A stretch of DNA of 64,000 nt from JBMOKU01 sp049324315 (lineage in GTDB: Bacteria; Bacillota; Clostridia; Peptostreptococcales; Thermotaleaceae): NCBI GenBank assembly GCA_049324315.1, contig JBMOKU010000055.1:124001-188000 (forward strand), given 5' to 3'. Positions within the stretch are counted from its first letter, which is position 1, and each line of letters opens with the position of its first letter. The notes beneath the pieces are model-generated. The model did no database searches. It was not told the origin of the DNA and worked only from the letters and a program-made list of their open reading frames with translations. Below are positions 1 through 8,282 of this stretch, piece by piece. The translations under genes were made by a program, and so were the position numbers.

Positions 1-539
1 ACATCCGCACCACCTTGCATTAACTGATACGATACAATGAGTCCAACGTTTCCTGAACCAATCATCAGTATTTTTTTGCCCGGCAGCACGCGATTGGTAT
101 TTACCATGGTCTGAGCAGCGCCAGCTCCCATTACACCTGGTAGTGTCCAACCTTTAAAGCGGACAACGTTTTCTGATGCACCGGCAGCAATGACGATCTT
201 TTCTGCTTCAACAATTTCTACTTTCTTGTCCGTATCATCCGTTCCAATTTCTACAGCTATGGTTTTTTCTTTAAACAACCCTATCGCAACACTATTCAGC
301 CATATTTCCACATTATAATCTTTTGCTTCCTTTAAAAGTTCTTCTCCGATCTCGATGCCTCTGATACCAGCGCGGTGGGCACTGGAACCAAAAAATTTAT
401 GTATCTGCTTAAATAGTTGGCCCCCTGCCTTTTCATTTGCATCCAGCACTAAAACCTCGGCACCTCTTTTTGCTGCTTCAATAGCTGCAGCCAAGCCTGA
501 AGGTCCCCCGCCAATCACGACTACTTCCTTCTTAGTCAC
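1..539 (-). CDS. FAD/NAD(P)-dependent oxidoreductase, partial (C-terminus beyond window edge)
   Basis: About 179 N-terminal residues are present; the gene runs off the left edge. The N-terminus reads VTKKEVVVIGGGPSGLAAA, a classic GxGxxG dinucleotide-binding motif on beta1, and a second motif (GSGNVGL) lies near residue 165, as expected for pyridine-nucleotide-type two-dinucleotide oxidoreductases. The GTG start at 539 is chosen because AGAGGTG lies a few bases upstream and the gene overlaps the upstream [2Fe-2S] gene by 8 bp, implying translational coupling. This pairing resembles the subunits of opine/sarcosine-oxidase or HcnB-like amine dehydrogenases (family knowledge). The substrate cannot be assigned. 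It is probably driven by the sigma-54 promoter at 898-913. Confidence 0.85.
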   Translation of the reverse strand, partial: MTKKEVVVIGGGPSGLAAAIEAAKRGAEVLVLDANEKAGGQLFKQIHKFFGSSAHRAGIRGIEIGEELLKEAKDYNVEIWLNSVAIGLFKEKTIAVEIGTDDTDKKVEIVEAEKIVIAAGASENVVRFKGWTLPGVMGAGAAQTMVNTNRVLPGKKILMIGSGNVGLIVSYQLMQGGAD

Positions 540-858
540 TTGTATCACCTCTTCTTCCTACTCCATATTGAGTTTCAATAACCATGCCTTCTTTGACGGA
601 AGTAACACAAGTTCGGACATTTGGCTTCCCATTCACAATCATCGCACAGTCAGTACATTGTCCTATTCCACAAAACAGACCTCGGGGTTCCTTCCTTTTC
701 ACAGTATATCTATTGACGATAATTCCATTTGCTAATAGAACAGCTAATATTTTCTCACCTTCCATAGCCTCCATTTTTTTACCGTCTACTATGATTTCTA
801 CTGTTTTCCCTGGCTTTGTCTTTCCAAGAACAATATGATCTTCAACCCTTAGACACAT
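532..858 (-). CDS. (2Fe-2S)-binding protein, small subunit of an amine/opine oxidase-like complex
   Basis: A 108-residue protein with a plant-type ferredoxin-like fold similar to the N-terminal domain of sarcosine oxidase alpha or HcnA. Cysteines in CGIGQCTDC (about residues 64-72) plus Cys84 (in RTCVTS) form a C-x4-C-x2-C-x(n)-C cluster-binding pattern. The ATG at 858 has AGGAGG eight bases upstream. The stop codon overlaps the start of the FAD protein, so the two are a translationally coupled pair. Inferred role: electron relay between the flavoprotein and its partner. The sigma-54 promoter 40 bp upstream and the adjacent sigma-54 activator suggest substrate-inducible expression. Real substrate unknown. 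Confidence 0.85.
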   Translation of the reverse strand: MCLRVEDHIVLGKTKPGKTVEIIVDGKKMEAMEGEKILAVLLANGIIVNRYTVKRKEPRGLFCGIGQCTDCAMIVNGKPNVRTCVTSVKEGMVIETQYGVGRRGDTSD

Positions 859-897
859 GGTGCATTCCTCCTTTCTTCTTTGTTCGACACATCATTA

Positions 898-913
898 CGC
901 AAATGCCATGCCA
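898..913 (-). promoter_or_regulatory. Sigma-54 (-24/-12) promoter of the oxidoreductase operon
   Basis: Read on the minus strand this is TGGCATG-GCAT-TTGCG, matching the RpoN consensus TGGCACG-N4-TTGCW at GG, GC and the invariant spacing. It lies about 40 bp upstream of the [2Fe-2S] gene and faces leftward into it. The adjacent gene encodes a sigma-54 activator and two dyads lie further upstream. Confidence 0.85.
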
Positions 914-994
914 ATCGTTGCGTTTTTCATTGTTAATGTTTAAACAATCCCTTGAACTATTGATTTTTTATGAATTTTTTGAATATTATTAAAT

Positions 995-1049
995 TAATAA
1001 AAAACGGGCCTATAATTTGATGATCAAATTATAAGCCCGTTTTTTATTA
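995..1049. terminator. Bidirectional intrinsic terminator between activator gene and sigma-54 promoter
   Basis: Arms 995-1020 and 1024-1049 are complementary over 26 bp with a single mismatch, contain an AACGGGC/GCCCGTT stem and end in A/T runs on both sides. It should stop leftward transcription of the sigma-54 activator before the sigma-54 promoter of the next operon. Confidence 0.85.
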
Positions 1050-1053
1050 AAAC

Positions 1054-1071
1054 TTGTGCAATTTTGCATAA
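1054..1071. promoter_or_regulatory. Putative activator-binding dyad 2 (upstream activating sequence)
   Basis: TTGTGCAATTTTGCATAA is a near-palindrome, 7 of 8 bases matching dyad 1. It sits about 150 bp upstream of the -24/-12 element, a usual distance for enhancer sites of sigma-54 activators. Confidence 0.65.
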
Positions 1072-1121
1072 GCTTAAGCTTCTATCAGCTTCAAGATATG
1101 GATTGTACAGTTTTTACCGCT

Positions 1122-1139
1122 TTGTGCAAGTTTGCACAA
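1122..1139. promoter_or_regulatory. Putative activator-binding dyad 1 (upstream activating sequence)
   Basis: TTGTGCAA-GT-TTGCACAA is a perfect 8-bp inverted repeat. Its centre is 68 bp from that of dyad 2; a further half-site TTGCATAA lies at 1151-1158. It is the best candidate operator for the Fis-type HTH of the neighbouring activator. Confidence 0.7.
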
Positions 1140-1163
1140 GATATTCCAAATTGCATAAAGCTG

Positions 1164-2924
1164 CTAAAAGTGTGTTTTTATTCTATGTTTTTGAAGTTTT
1201 CTAATGACCGTACTTCTATCTACCTTTAAAGTTTTAGCCATCTCCTCAGTGCTTTTCGACTTATGCATTACTTCTATTAGTAATTTTTTTTCTACCAAAT
1301 CAACTGCTTCTTTTAGGGATGAAATATTATCAACAGATATTACTTCAAGATCATTATTATGTCTATACTCTACTATGTTTTCAGGCAGATTCTCTTTCGT
1401 AATCATATCGGAGTTGGTTGTTACGATTAAATACTCAATTATATTCTCCAATTCTCTTACATTTCCCGGCCAATGATAATCTATCAGATTTCTCAATGCC
1501 GTAGGTTCAATTTGTTTATTCAAGTGATATTTTTTATTAAATCTATTTAAGCAGTCTTCAATTAAAGGCTTTATATCCTCTCTTCTTTCTTGTAACGGAA
1601 GTATTTTTATAGGTACAACATTTAACCTATAATATAAATCTTTCCGGAAATTTTTTTGTTCAACCATTTCCTCTAAGTTTCTATTGGTTGCAGCTATGAT
1701 CCTGATATCTACAGGGATGGCTTCTTTTCCACCCACTCGAAAAATTTCTTTGTCCTGAAGCACACGCAGCAGTTTGGTTTGTAAATTTAGAGGTAGTTCT
1801 CCTATTTCGTCCAAGAAGAGTGTCCCATTATTTGCTAATTCAATTAAACCTATCTTGCCGCCTTTTTCGGCGCCGGTAAAGGAACCTCTCTCGTATCCGA
1901 AAAGCTCCGATTCCAACAGATTTTCCGGTATAGATCCGCAATCAATTTTAATAAAAGGACCTTCTTTACGATCACTGCTATTATGAATTAATTTGCTCAA
2001 TACCCCTTTCCCAACACCTGATTGCCCTTGAATGAGAACGGTTGAATCTACTTTAGCAACTCTTACGGCTAGATTAATTACTTTCTTCATTTCAGGGCTT
2101 TTTGCTACTATTTCTTCTGTCTTTGATTGCTCCCATCGTAAGAATTCTAATTCATTTTGATATTTTACTGCAAGTTTTTGTGTTTCTGTCAGTTCATTCT
2201 TTATTTTATCAAAGTCTTTAATATTGTTAATAATTCTGATTATTCCACCATCTGAAATAATATCATCCGACACACTTACTTCATTTCTCTTTTGTATATT
2301 TTGAATAATATTTACGGTTTCATTTTTTATCGTATGGTCTTCAAAAGAAACATTGATGCTGCTTTCATCAATTGATATATCTTCAGAGGTGAGTCCTTCA
2401 GCATATTTACATTTATTGTTAATACTTAAAGTTGTCCCTTTATCAACCGTAATATATATGCCATCATAGTTGGACTCAAATATTGCATCAAAACGACTTA
2501 CTAATTTCTCATAATTTACATTGGTATCATTATCTATAATACCATCAAGGCTTTTTTCAACCACCTGCATATACTCTTTGCTTGGTAGATAACATTTCTG
2601 AAAAAGCTTGTTTACAAAACCTAAAAAGTTTCCTTCTTCATCAACAAAAGGTAGTATCTCTTGTTTCGAGTTTTTAAATGTGAATACGTTTTTATTTTCG
2701 CCGGCAACGATAATATCTTTTTCCATAAGTTCTACTATGTTGACATTTCTATTGATATTATTTAAAAATACAAATAAATCTAAGATTCCTACTACTTTTT
2801 TATCATCAACAACAGGTAATTGAATCGCTTTCGCCAATTCAAAGACTTCAATAATTTTCTTCCGGCTTTTCTCATTAATATCTATATGTAACTCTTTTTC
2901 TAATGCCTCCAACAATTGATACAC
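1164..2924 (-). CDS. Sigma-54-dependent transcriptional activator with CBS and PAS domains
   Basis: Domains in order: an N-terminal CBS pair (about residues 5-110), a PAS-like sensor segment (about 140-250), an AAA+ sigma-54 interaction domain (about 272-500) with Walker A GQSGVGKG at 300-307 and the sigma-54 contact loop GSFTGA at 347-352, and a C-terminal Fis-type HTH (about 550-586). The architecture resembles PrdR-type clostridial activators of amino-acid fermentation operons (family knowledge). The likely target is the downstream oxidoreductase pair with its -24/-12 promoter. The start is uncertain: GTG at 2924 directly abuts the ribosome site GGGGAGG, so a TTG at 2915, with better spacing, may be the true start. 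Confidence 0.92.
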   Translation of the reverse strand: MYQLLEALEKELHIDINEKSRKKIIEVFELAKAIQLPVVDDKKVVGILDLFVFLNNINRNVNIVELMEKDIIVAGENKNVFTFKNSKQEILPFVDEEGNFLGFVNKLFQKCYLPSKEYMQVVEKSLDGIIDNDTNVNYEKLVSRFDAIFESNYDGIYITVDKGTTLSINNKCKYAEGLTSEDISIDESSINVSFEDHTIKNETVNIIQNIQKRNEVSVSDDIISDGGIIRIINNIKDFDKIKNELTETQKLAVKYQNELEFLRWEQSKTEEIVAKSPEMKKVINLAVRVAKVDSTVLIQGQSGVGKGVLSKLIHNSSDRKEGPFIKIDCGSIPENLLESELFGYERGSFTGAEKGGKIGLIELANNGTLFLDEIGELPLNLQTKLLRVLQDKEIFRVGGKEAIPVDIRIIAATNRNLEEMVEQKNFRKDLYYRLNVVPIKILPLQERREDIKPLIEDCLNRFNKKYHLNKQIEPTALRNLIDYHWPGNVRELENIIEYLIVTTNSDMITKENLPENIVEYRHNNDLEVISVDNISSLKEAVDLVEKKLLIEVMHKSKSTEEMAKTLKVDRSTVIRKLQKHRIKTHF

Positions 2925-3117
2925 CTCCCCATCAATATATACAATCGTGTTATGGCTATCGTTCAGACCTCATATCCTTATATCTTTGTCTTATTTATAA
3001 TATATCTTTAGGTTCACGTCAATGTTTCTTTACTTTTTTATTGATTTCTAGCCAAAAATTAAAAATACAAAGCCGAAAGATTGAACCCCCATAGACCGCG
3101 ACTTCATTCTTCTGAGG

Positions 3118-3210
3118 CAATCGAAAATTTTGTGCACAGGCATTATTAAGGCCCAACAACCAGTAAACAACTGACTGTTGAGCCTTTTTCACGGGCAAAA
3201 CTTTCGATTG
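3118..3210. repeat. Nested inverted repeat between sigma-54 activator and pckA
   Basis: Outer arms 3118-3132 and 3196-3210 are 15 bp with one mismatch (CAATCGAAAATTTTG and its inverse). An inner hairpin at about 3149-3186 pairs AGGC-CAACA with TGTTGAGCCT and is followed by T5. The inner hairpin could serve as a terminator; the outer pair suggests a small fold-back element. The rest of the 2925-3331 gap shows no gene. Confidence 0.55.
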
Positions 3211-3331
3211 ACCCCTTTAAGAACCGTCTCCATAGCTCCGCTATTTCTATATAAATCATACTAAGTTTCTCGGGTGGCTGTAGTCAGCCCTCCCTACAGT
3301 TCAGCTAATATCTTTGCCCTTATATGCGGCA

Positions 3332-5032
3332 TTACTTAATTCTTCTAACTTTATTATAGGAAACCACTGGTTCCGTTTCAGATATCTCATACAGGAGTTT
3401 TTCCAATACCGCTGTTGCTTCTTTCGGTAATTTGTCTCTGCCATCCTTGAATGTATGTAAGGACTCTAGATATTGAATTCTTCCGCTTATACTCGCTCTC
3501 AACTGTTCCAGATAAACCTGGTCCTCCATGTCAGGAATATATCCTTCCACTTCTAAAATCTCCATATCCGAAAACCCCTCCCACTGTTGGAAACATCCAG
3601 CACCTTCTACGATCTGTTCCAATACGCTGATGGTAACCTCCTTTGGAATTTTCATGTTTAAGAAGGAACCGGTATTAAAAATATAGCATGCCACGTTACC
3701 CTTCTCAAACAGCTCCTTAAACTTGCTGTAATCATTGCTAAGGGGATATGTTCTGAACGGATTTGCATAGGGTTCTATGACCAATGCATTCATATCCACA
3801 TCTTTTGTCAACCTCTCTGCTGTTGTTCTCTTTGTAGCCAGTGTAGCACCCATGACTGCTGCTAATTCAGGATTATTGATCTTCACTACCGGAGGAAGGG
3901 TCGGGTCTTTCATTAGCCATATGATTGCATTAATGGGGTCATCCAGTTTATCAACTCTATTTGCTGCCCAAAGCTTCGATTTGATGGCTCTTCCATTTCC
4001 ATTACGGATATCTTCCGTAACCAAGACTCTTTTCCCGTCTTCGTCCATCATGACGCCACAGTTTTGTGCTGTCAATAAGAATTTGTTATCCGGTGAATCT
4101 GTAGGATAATCCTGCGTCTTATCAAAATAAGAAGGCTCTAAGGCTACGGTTGAACCATCATATGTGGATATGATAAAGGCATCATCATGGAGTACGGAAG
4201 TTTCATATTTTCCTCCATGCTTTTCATGGGTCAACGTGGATTTCCCTGACCCGGATAAACCAAAAACTCCTGCCACATATTTTTTCTTTCCGTCAAGATT
4301 GTAACATTTCAATCCTCCATGACAGGACGCATAACCATTTCTGTTGGCAATGCCCCAGGCTAGCGTCAGTGTCCCTTTTTTATGTTCTCCAAAATATCGC
4401 ATACCTAAAATGGCTGCACAATTGTGCATAGGATCAAACAACGTAAGGCCAAAAGGATAGTTTTCATCTTTCCAATCCGGATCAGAGAAAATAAATATAT
4501 CGCCTTCCCCTTCTATGAGCTTCGATTCGTCATACATTTTTCGATACTGCTCGTTAATATACTGAAAATTCAACATCCAGTTGTAAAGAATATTTTCGTG
4601 TCCTTCAGGAATGAGCAAATGCGCTCGTACCATAAAGTCTCTATCCAACCCTATATAGGACTGCGTATAGTGCAGTTTTCGTTGTCTTGTATGATAAACA
4701 GCTTCTCTTAATATAGCTGCATATTCTTCAGTCTCTACACCTGCTTCACCGATGATTTTCCTTGCAGCAGCGCATCTTCCTGTCACTGCTCCATCGTTAA
4801 ATAGCAGTACCTTTGTATCGGAATCTAAGCCTATTTCTTCCGGTTTATAGACAGGCATGTCAGTGATGATGGTTCCCGGTGAATGGGCTGCCAACTGATA
4901 TGCATGCTTCAGCGAATCAACCGGTACCACATTATTACCGTAAAATGCTGTTTGTATCGTCGTCCTGATCTTAGAAATCATTCTATGATTGCTTGCCATA
5001 TGTTCTCTTTGAATCGCTGCATGTGATGCCAC
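3332..5032 (-). CDS. pckA: Phosphoenolpyruvate carboxykinase (ATP)
   Basis: A 566-residue cytosolic enzyme interconverting oxaloacetate + ATP and PEP + CO2 + ADP. The kinase-1a P-loop GLSGSGKSTL sits near residue 258, followed by the LHDDAF metal-binding motif (kinase-2), both hallmarks of ATP-type PEPCK; the family is usually about 530-540 residues. ATG at 5032 is preceded by AGGAGG (reverse strand of 5039-5044). It is monocistronic: the flanking gaps are over 400 bp on each side. In an amino-acid-fermenting anaerobe it may run either in gluconeogenesis or in the ATP-forming direction; the sequence does not decide. The upstream gap 5033-5466 shows no riboswitch. Confidence 0.95.
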   Translation of the reverse strand: MASHAAIQREHMASNHRMISKIRTTIQTAFYGNNVVPVDSLKHAYQLAAHSPGTIITDMPVYKPEEIGLDSDTKVLLFNDGAVTGRCAAARKIIGEAGVETEEYAAILREAVYHTRQRKLHYTQSYIGLDRDFMVRAHLLIPEGHENILYNWMLNFQYINEQYRKMYDESKLIEGEGDIFIFSDPDWKDENYPFGLTLFDPMHNCAAILGMRYFGEHKKGTLTLAWGIANRNGYASCHGGLKCYNLDGKKKYVAGVFGLSGSGKSTLTHEKHGGKYETSVLHDDAFIISTYDGSTVALEPSYFDKTQDYPTDSPDNKFLLTAQNCGVMMDEDGKRVLVTEDIRNGNGRAIKSKLWAANRVDKLDDPINAIIWLMKDPTLPPVVKINNPELAAVMGATLATKRTTAERLTKDVDMNALVIEPYANPFRTYPLSNDYSKFKELFEKGNVACYIFNTGSFLNMKIPKEVTISVLEQIVEGAGCFQQWEGFSDMEILEVEGYIPDMEDQVYLEQLRASISGRIQYLESLHTFKDGRDKLPKEATAVLEKLLYEISETEPVVSYNKVRRIK

Positions 5033-5401
5033 AAAGATCCCTCCTAATTATCTAATCTGCTGATTTTTCACACCAAAAAGTTGCTTTTATATGATCTACG
5101 TGGCTATTCTAACATATTTTAAAAGCAAATAAAAGTTATTTTTGCGTCATATTTATATAAATGTGTTATACTTTTTAGGTTTTTTGCGACATTGTTCTGA
5201 TTATTGTAGGACACATTTAAACACTTCATTTCCTATTTTCATTACTGTGTTATCAAAACCGTGCTTATGTTGCAGTAAATAAAAAAAGCCTACTCTTATT
5301 TAAGCAACCCATTTCACAATTCAAGAAATTCAATATATTTGGTTACTTATATATAAACTTTTACTTATCGTCACGAATTATTTTGACACCAGAAATATTT
5401 A

Positions 5402-5430
5402 ATGACTTTTATATTTGAATGGGTTACAAT
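5402..5430 (+). promoter_or_regulatory. Putative sigma-A promoter for the TauE/SafE gene
   Basis: ATGACT, 17 bp, TACAAT. The -35 is weak (4 of 6), the -10 good. It ends 36 bp before the ATG of the permease gene, and GGAGG precedes that ATG. Confidence 0.45.
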
Positions 5431-5466
5431 GATTATGTAAAATGAACGTTCGGAGGTCAATCATCC

Positions 5467-6222
5467 ATGGATACGAAGCTTATTCTTTTATGTATGTTCG
5501 GTTTTCTGGCTCAGTTTATTGATTCCATCGCCGGTGGCGGAGGTCTCATTAGCATACCTGCCCTTATGGCCTTTGGTATCTCCCCTCATTTCGCTTTAGG
5601 TACCAACAAGTTTGGCGCCATGTTTGGTACTGTATCCAGCACAATAGGATTTGTAAAATCAAAAAAAGTGCATATACCTATGTTGAAATATTTAGTGCCC
5701 TGTGCCGCTATTGGTGCAGCGTTAGGTGTTAATACCGTACTTATGATCAATCAGAAATATCTTAATGGACTGGTACTTATTCTTTTGTTTACAGTTTCCA
5801 TCTACACCATCTTTAAAAAGGATATGGGAGATGAGGATCGTTTTTCCGGTATGAACAGACGAAATATTGTCATTGGCTGCATCATTGCTTTCACCCTAGG
5901 GTTCTATGACGGTTTCTTTGGTCCAGGAACAGGTTCTTTCCTGATTTTTTCCTTTATTACCTTTCTGGGCTTTGACTTTCTATACAGCTGTGGTAACGCT
6001 AAGGTACTCAATACAGTAAGTGCCATAACTTCCTTTATTGTATTTGCTATAAATGATAAAATCATTTACTCGGTAGGCATCCCCTTTGCCATTTCAATGA
6101 TTCTAGGAGCCATTGTGGGAACAAAAATGGCTATTCAAAACGGAAAGCGACTGATCAAGCCGATTTTTATTTTGATATCTGTCTCTTTTATCATCAAATT
6201 GTCTCTAAATATCATTGGATAG
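5467..6222 (+). CDS. TauE/SafE family sulfite exporter-like permease
   Basis: A 251-residue membrane protein with about seven or eight hydrophobic helices. Two family signatures are visible: QFIDSIAGGGGLISIPAL near the N-terminus and FYDGFFGPGTGSF near residue 145, the paired half-repeat motifs of the TauE/SafE (DUF81) family. Members export sulfite, sulfonates or related anions (family knowledge); the substrate here is unknown. A sulfate-reduction cluster exists at the far end of the window but is 55 kb away, so no link is claimed. GGAGG lies 10 bp upstream of the ATG. The 70-aa gene 21 bp downstream is probably cotranscribed. Confidence 0.9.
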   Translation: MDTKLILLCMFGFLAQFIDSIAGGGGLISIPALMAFGISPHFALGTNKFGAMFGTVSSTIGFVKSKKVHIPMLKYLVPCAAIGAALGVNTVLMINQKYLNGLVLILLFTVSIYTIFKKDMGDEDRFSGMNRRNIVIGCIIAFTLGFYDGFFGPGTGSFLIFSFITFLGFDFLYSCGNAKVLNTVSAITSFIVFAINDKIIYSVGIPFAISMILGAIVGTKMAIQNGKRLIKPIFILISVSFIIKLSLNIIG

Positions 6223-6243
6223 AACTGCGAAAAGGGTGATTGT

Positions 6244-6456
6244 ATGTTGTTTTACTGGTTAAACAGGAATAAAAAGATAAGCGAGTTAAGAAAAGCCGGA
6301 GGCTTTACCGCAAAAGAACTGGCTCAGCTCCTTAAATGTGACAGCATTGAAATCACAAAAGTCGATGGACTAACATTAAAAGAAGTTCCGGAAACCCTTA
6401 GAAATAAGCTAATCCCCATCTTTCGTGGGGATCGCTATGATAACATGCCCTGGTAG
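6244..6456 (+). CDS. Small hypothetical protein, 70 aa
   Basis: Not recognised. A soluble, basic protein whose middle (KAGGFTAKELAQLLKC) could form a helix-turn-helix-like pair of helices. It starts 21 bp after the permease stop with AGGGTGA as ribosome site, so it is likely in the same transcript. A 17-bp perfect palindrome and a strong terminator follow. The only functional clue is its position beside a TauE/SafE permease. Confidence 0.7.
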   Translation: MLFYWLNRNKKISELRKAGGFTAKELAQLLKCDSIEITKVDGLTLKEVPETLRNKLIPIFRGDRYDNMPW

Positions 6457-6467
6457 CAAATAATACA

Positions 6468-6490
6468 GGCGAACAATGTTCGCCCCTACA
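6468..6490. repeat. REP-like palindrome (GTAGGGGCG family)
   Basis: GGCGAACAATGTTCGCC is a perfect palindrome followed by CCTACA. The reverse reads GTAGGGGCGAACATTG. Related palindromes anchored on GTAGGG are at 16783, 32086 and 53336. Confidence 0.6.
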
Positions 6491-6537
6491 GCCAAGTTAT
6501 TTACAGAAGTTTTGCCGGGCATGCTCCTTAATGACAG

Positions 6538-6583
6538 AAAAAGCTAAGAACATAAACTCAACGAGTTTATATCCTTAGCTTTT
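6538..6583. terminator. Bidirectional terminator between the 70-aa gene and ilvB
   Basis: AAAAAGCTAAG...CTTAGCTTTT outer arms with an inner ATAAACTC/GAGTTTAT stem. It terminates the ilv operon leftward and the permease operon rightward. Confidence 0.85.
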
Positions 6584-6585
6584 CA

Positions 6586-8247
6586 TCATTCTAGAATAAT
6601 ATCCGTAATCGGTTTACCTGGAGGAACGATAGGAAAAACACAATCATCTTTGGAAATGACACATTCAATAACTGTGGCTGTTCGAGATTCTTTCGCTTTT
6701 TTCAATGCCTCTTCCAGTCCTTCCAATGTATCTACCCTGGACCCACAAAGACCGAAAGCTTCTGCCAGCTTGACATAATCTACTTCCTGAGTGATATCCG
6801 TCTCAGCATATCGTCCATCATGAAATAGTTTTTGCCACTGTCTTACCATGCCTAACGTACCGTTGTTTAGGAGTAAAGTGATCAAAGGTATTTTATATTT
6901 TGCTACAGTGGCAAGTTCATTGCAATTCATTCTAAAGCATCCGTCTCCCGCTATGTGAAGGATTCTTCTTTCAGGGAATGCGAGACTGGCTCCTATAGCC
7001 GCGCCCAGACCATATCCCATGGTACCCAAACCTCCTGATGATAGGAAGGTTCTAGGCGTTTCAAACTTCCAGTATTGGGCTGTCCACATCTGGTTTTGCC
7101 CTACTTCGGTTACAACGATAGCATCCTCTTCTAATATTGACTGTGCAACTTTTAAAATGTTCCTCGGATGGAATTCACTTTCATCAGCTTTTTCAGGTAT
7201 CCGCCATTGATTGATTTCCTCATACCAGCTTTTTCGATCCTTTTTATGGATATGCTGGCATATCTCCTGGAGAATTTCCTTCACATCTCCAAGGAGCCAA
7301 TAGTCTACCACTTTATTCTTCCCTATTTCAGCACGATCAATATCGATCTGAATGACTTTTGCTTTAGGAGCGAATTTGTTGGCATCTCCAATTACCCGAT
7401 CACTGAATCTGGCACCTACGGCAATCACAAGATCGCTGTGGGTTACTGCCAGATTTGCTTGTTTTTGTCCATGCATGCCCACCATTCCCAGGAACAATCT
7501 ATGTTTTCCCGAGAAACCGCCTAATCCCATCAGTGTATTAACAACGGGTATGTCACCTTTTACGGCAAATTCATATAATTCTTTTGCAGCTTCAGAATGA
7601 ATCACGCCGCCGCCCGCATAGATGATAGGTCTCTCCGCCTGATTAATCCTTTCTACGATCTCTTTGATCTCTTGTTCGTAATTCGGACCATTGATTTCAG
7701 GTTTTGTAGAAAGCTCTCCATCCTTTGCCTGGTATTCCGTCTTTGCCATAAAAACATCTTTTGGTATATCAATCAGCACAGGACCAGGCCGCCCGCTCCT
7801 GGCTATCTCAAAGGCTTCACGGATACTATCCGCCAATTGATTTACATCCCTTACCAGATAATTGTGCTTTGTTATAGGCAGTGTGATCCCTGTAATATCT
7901 ATTTCCTGAAAGGAGTCTCTTCCAATCAATCCTGAAGAAACCTGACCGGTAAATACGATGATTGGTACAGAATCCATATATGCTGTGGCAATGCCGGTTA
8001 CAGTATTGGTTGCTCCTGGTCCTGAAGTGGCAAAGCAAACCCCTACTCTACCTGTAGCTCTGGCATAACCATCAGCACCATGGACAGCACCTTGTTCATG
8101 GGCCGTTAGTATATGGGTAAAACGGTCTTTATTGGAATACAAAGCATCATACAAAGGAATGACAGCGCCTCCGGGATAGCCAAAAATGGTGTCTACGCCC
8201 TGCTCCAACAAGCATTCCAATACAATTTGAGCTCCGTTACGTTCCAT
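6586..8247 (-). CDS. ilvB: Acetolactate synthase large subunit (biosynthetic, TPP-dependent)
   Basis: Catalyses condensation of pyruvate with pyruvate or 2-ketobutyrate, the first common step to Val/Leu/Ile. Key features are the early GYPGGAVIPLYDAL motif, the catalytic Glu in TAHEQGAVHGADGYAR, and the TPP/Mg motif GDG-x(n)-NN (GDGCFRMNCNEL ... LLNNGTLGMVRQW). An ATG at 8295 overlaps ilvD by 13 bp, but the ATG at 8247 has AAGGTG five bases upstream and matches the usual family N-terminus (MERNGAQIVLECL), so I prefer it (553 aa). It is the last gene of the T-box-controlled ilvN-C-D-B operon. Confidence 0.95.
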   Translation of the reverse strand: MERNGAQIVLECLLEQGVDTIFGYPGGAVIPLYDALYSNKDRFTHILTAHEQGAVHGADGYARATGRVGVCFATSGPGATNTVTGIATAYMDSVPIIVFTGQVSSGLIGRDSFQEIDITGITLPITKHNYLVRDVNQLADSIREAFEIARSGRPGPVLIDIPKDVFMAKTEYQAKDGELSTKPEINGPNYEQEIKEIVERINQAERPIIYAGGGVIHSEAAKELYEFAVKGDIPVVNTLMGLGGFSGKHRLFLGMVGMHGQKQANLAVTHSDLVIAVGARFSDRVIGDANKFAPKAKVIQIDIDRAEIGKNKVVDYWLLGDVKEILQEICQHIHKKDRKSWYEEINQWRIPEKADESEFHPRNILKVAQSILEEDAIVVTEVGQNQMWTAQYWKFETPRTFLSSGGLGTMGYGLGAAIGASLAFPERRILHIAGDGCFRMNCNELATVAKYKIPLITLLLNNGTLGMVRQWQKLFHDGRYAETDITQEVDYVKLAEAFGLCGSRVDTLEGLEEALKKAKESRTATVIECVISKDDCVFPIVPPGKPITDIILE

Positions 8248-8282
8248 TCCTTCACCTTCTTTCATTACTTCTGCCATACTAT

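Noticed and set aside
5445..5452. GAACGTTC upstream of the TauE/SafE gene, resembling a LexA or SOS box
   Set aside because: The Firmicute LexA site is GAAC-N4-GTTC; this is a contiguous 8-bp palindrome with no spacer and overlaps the ribosome-site region.
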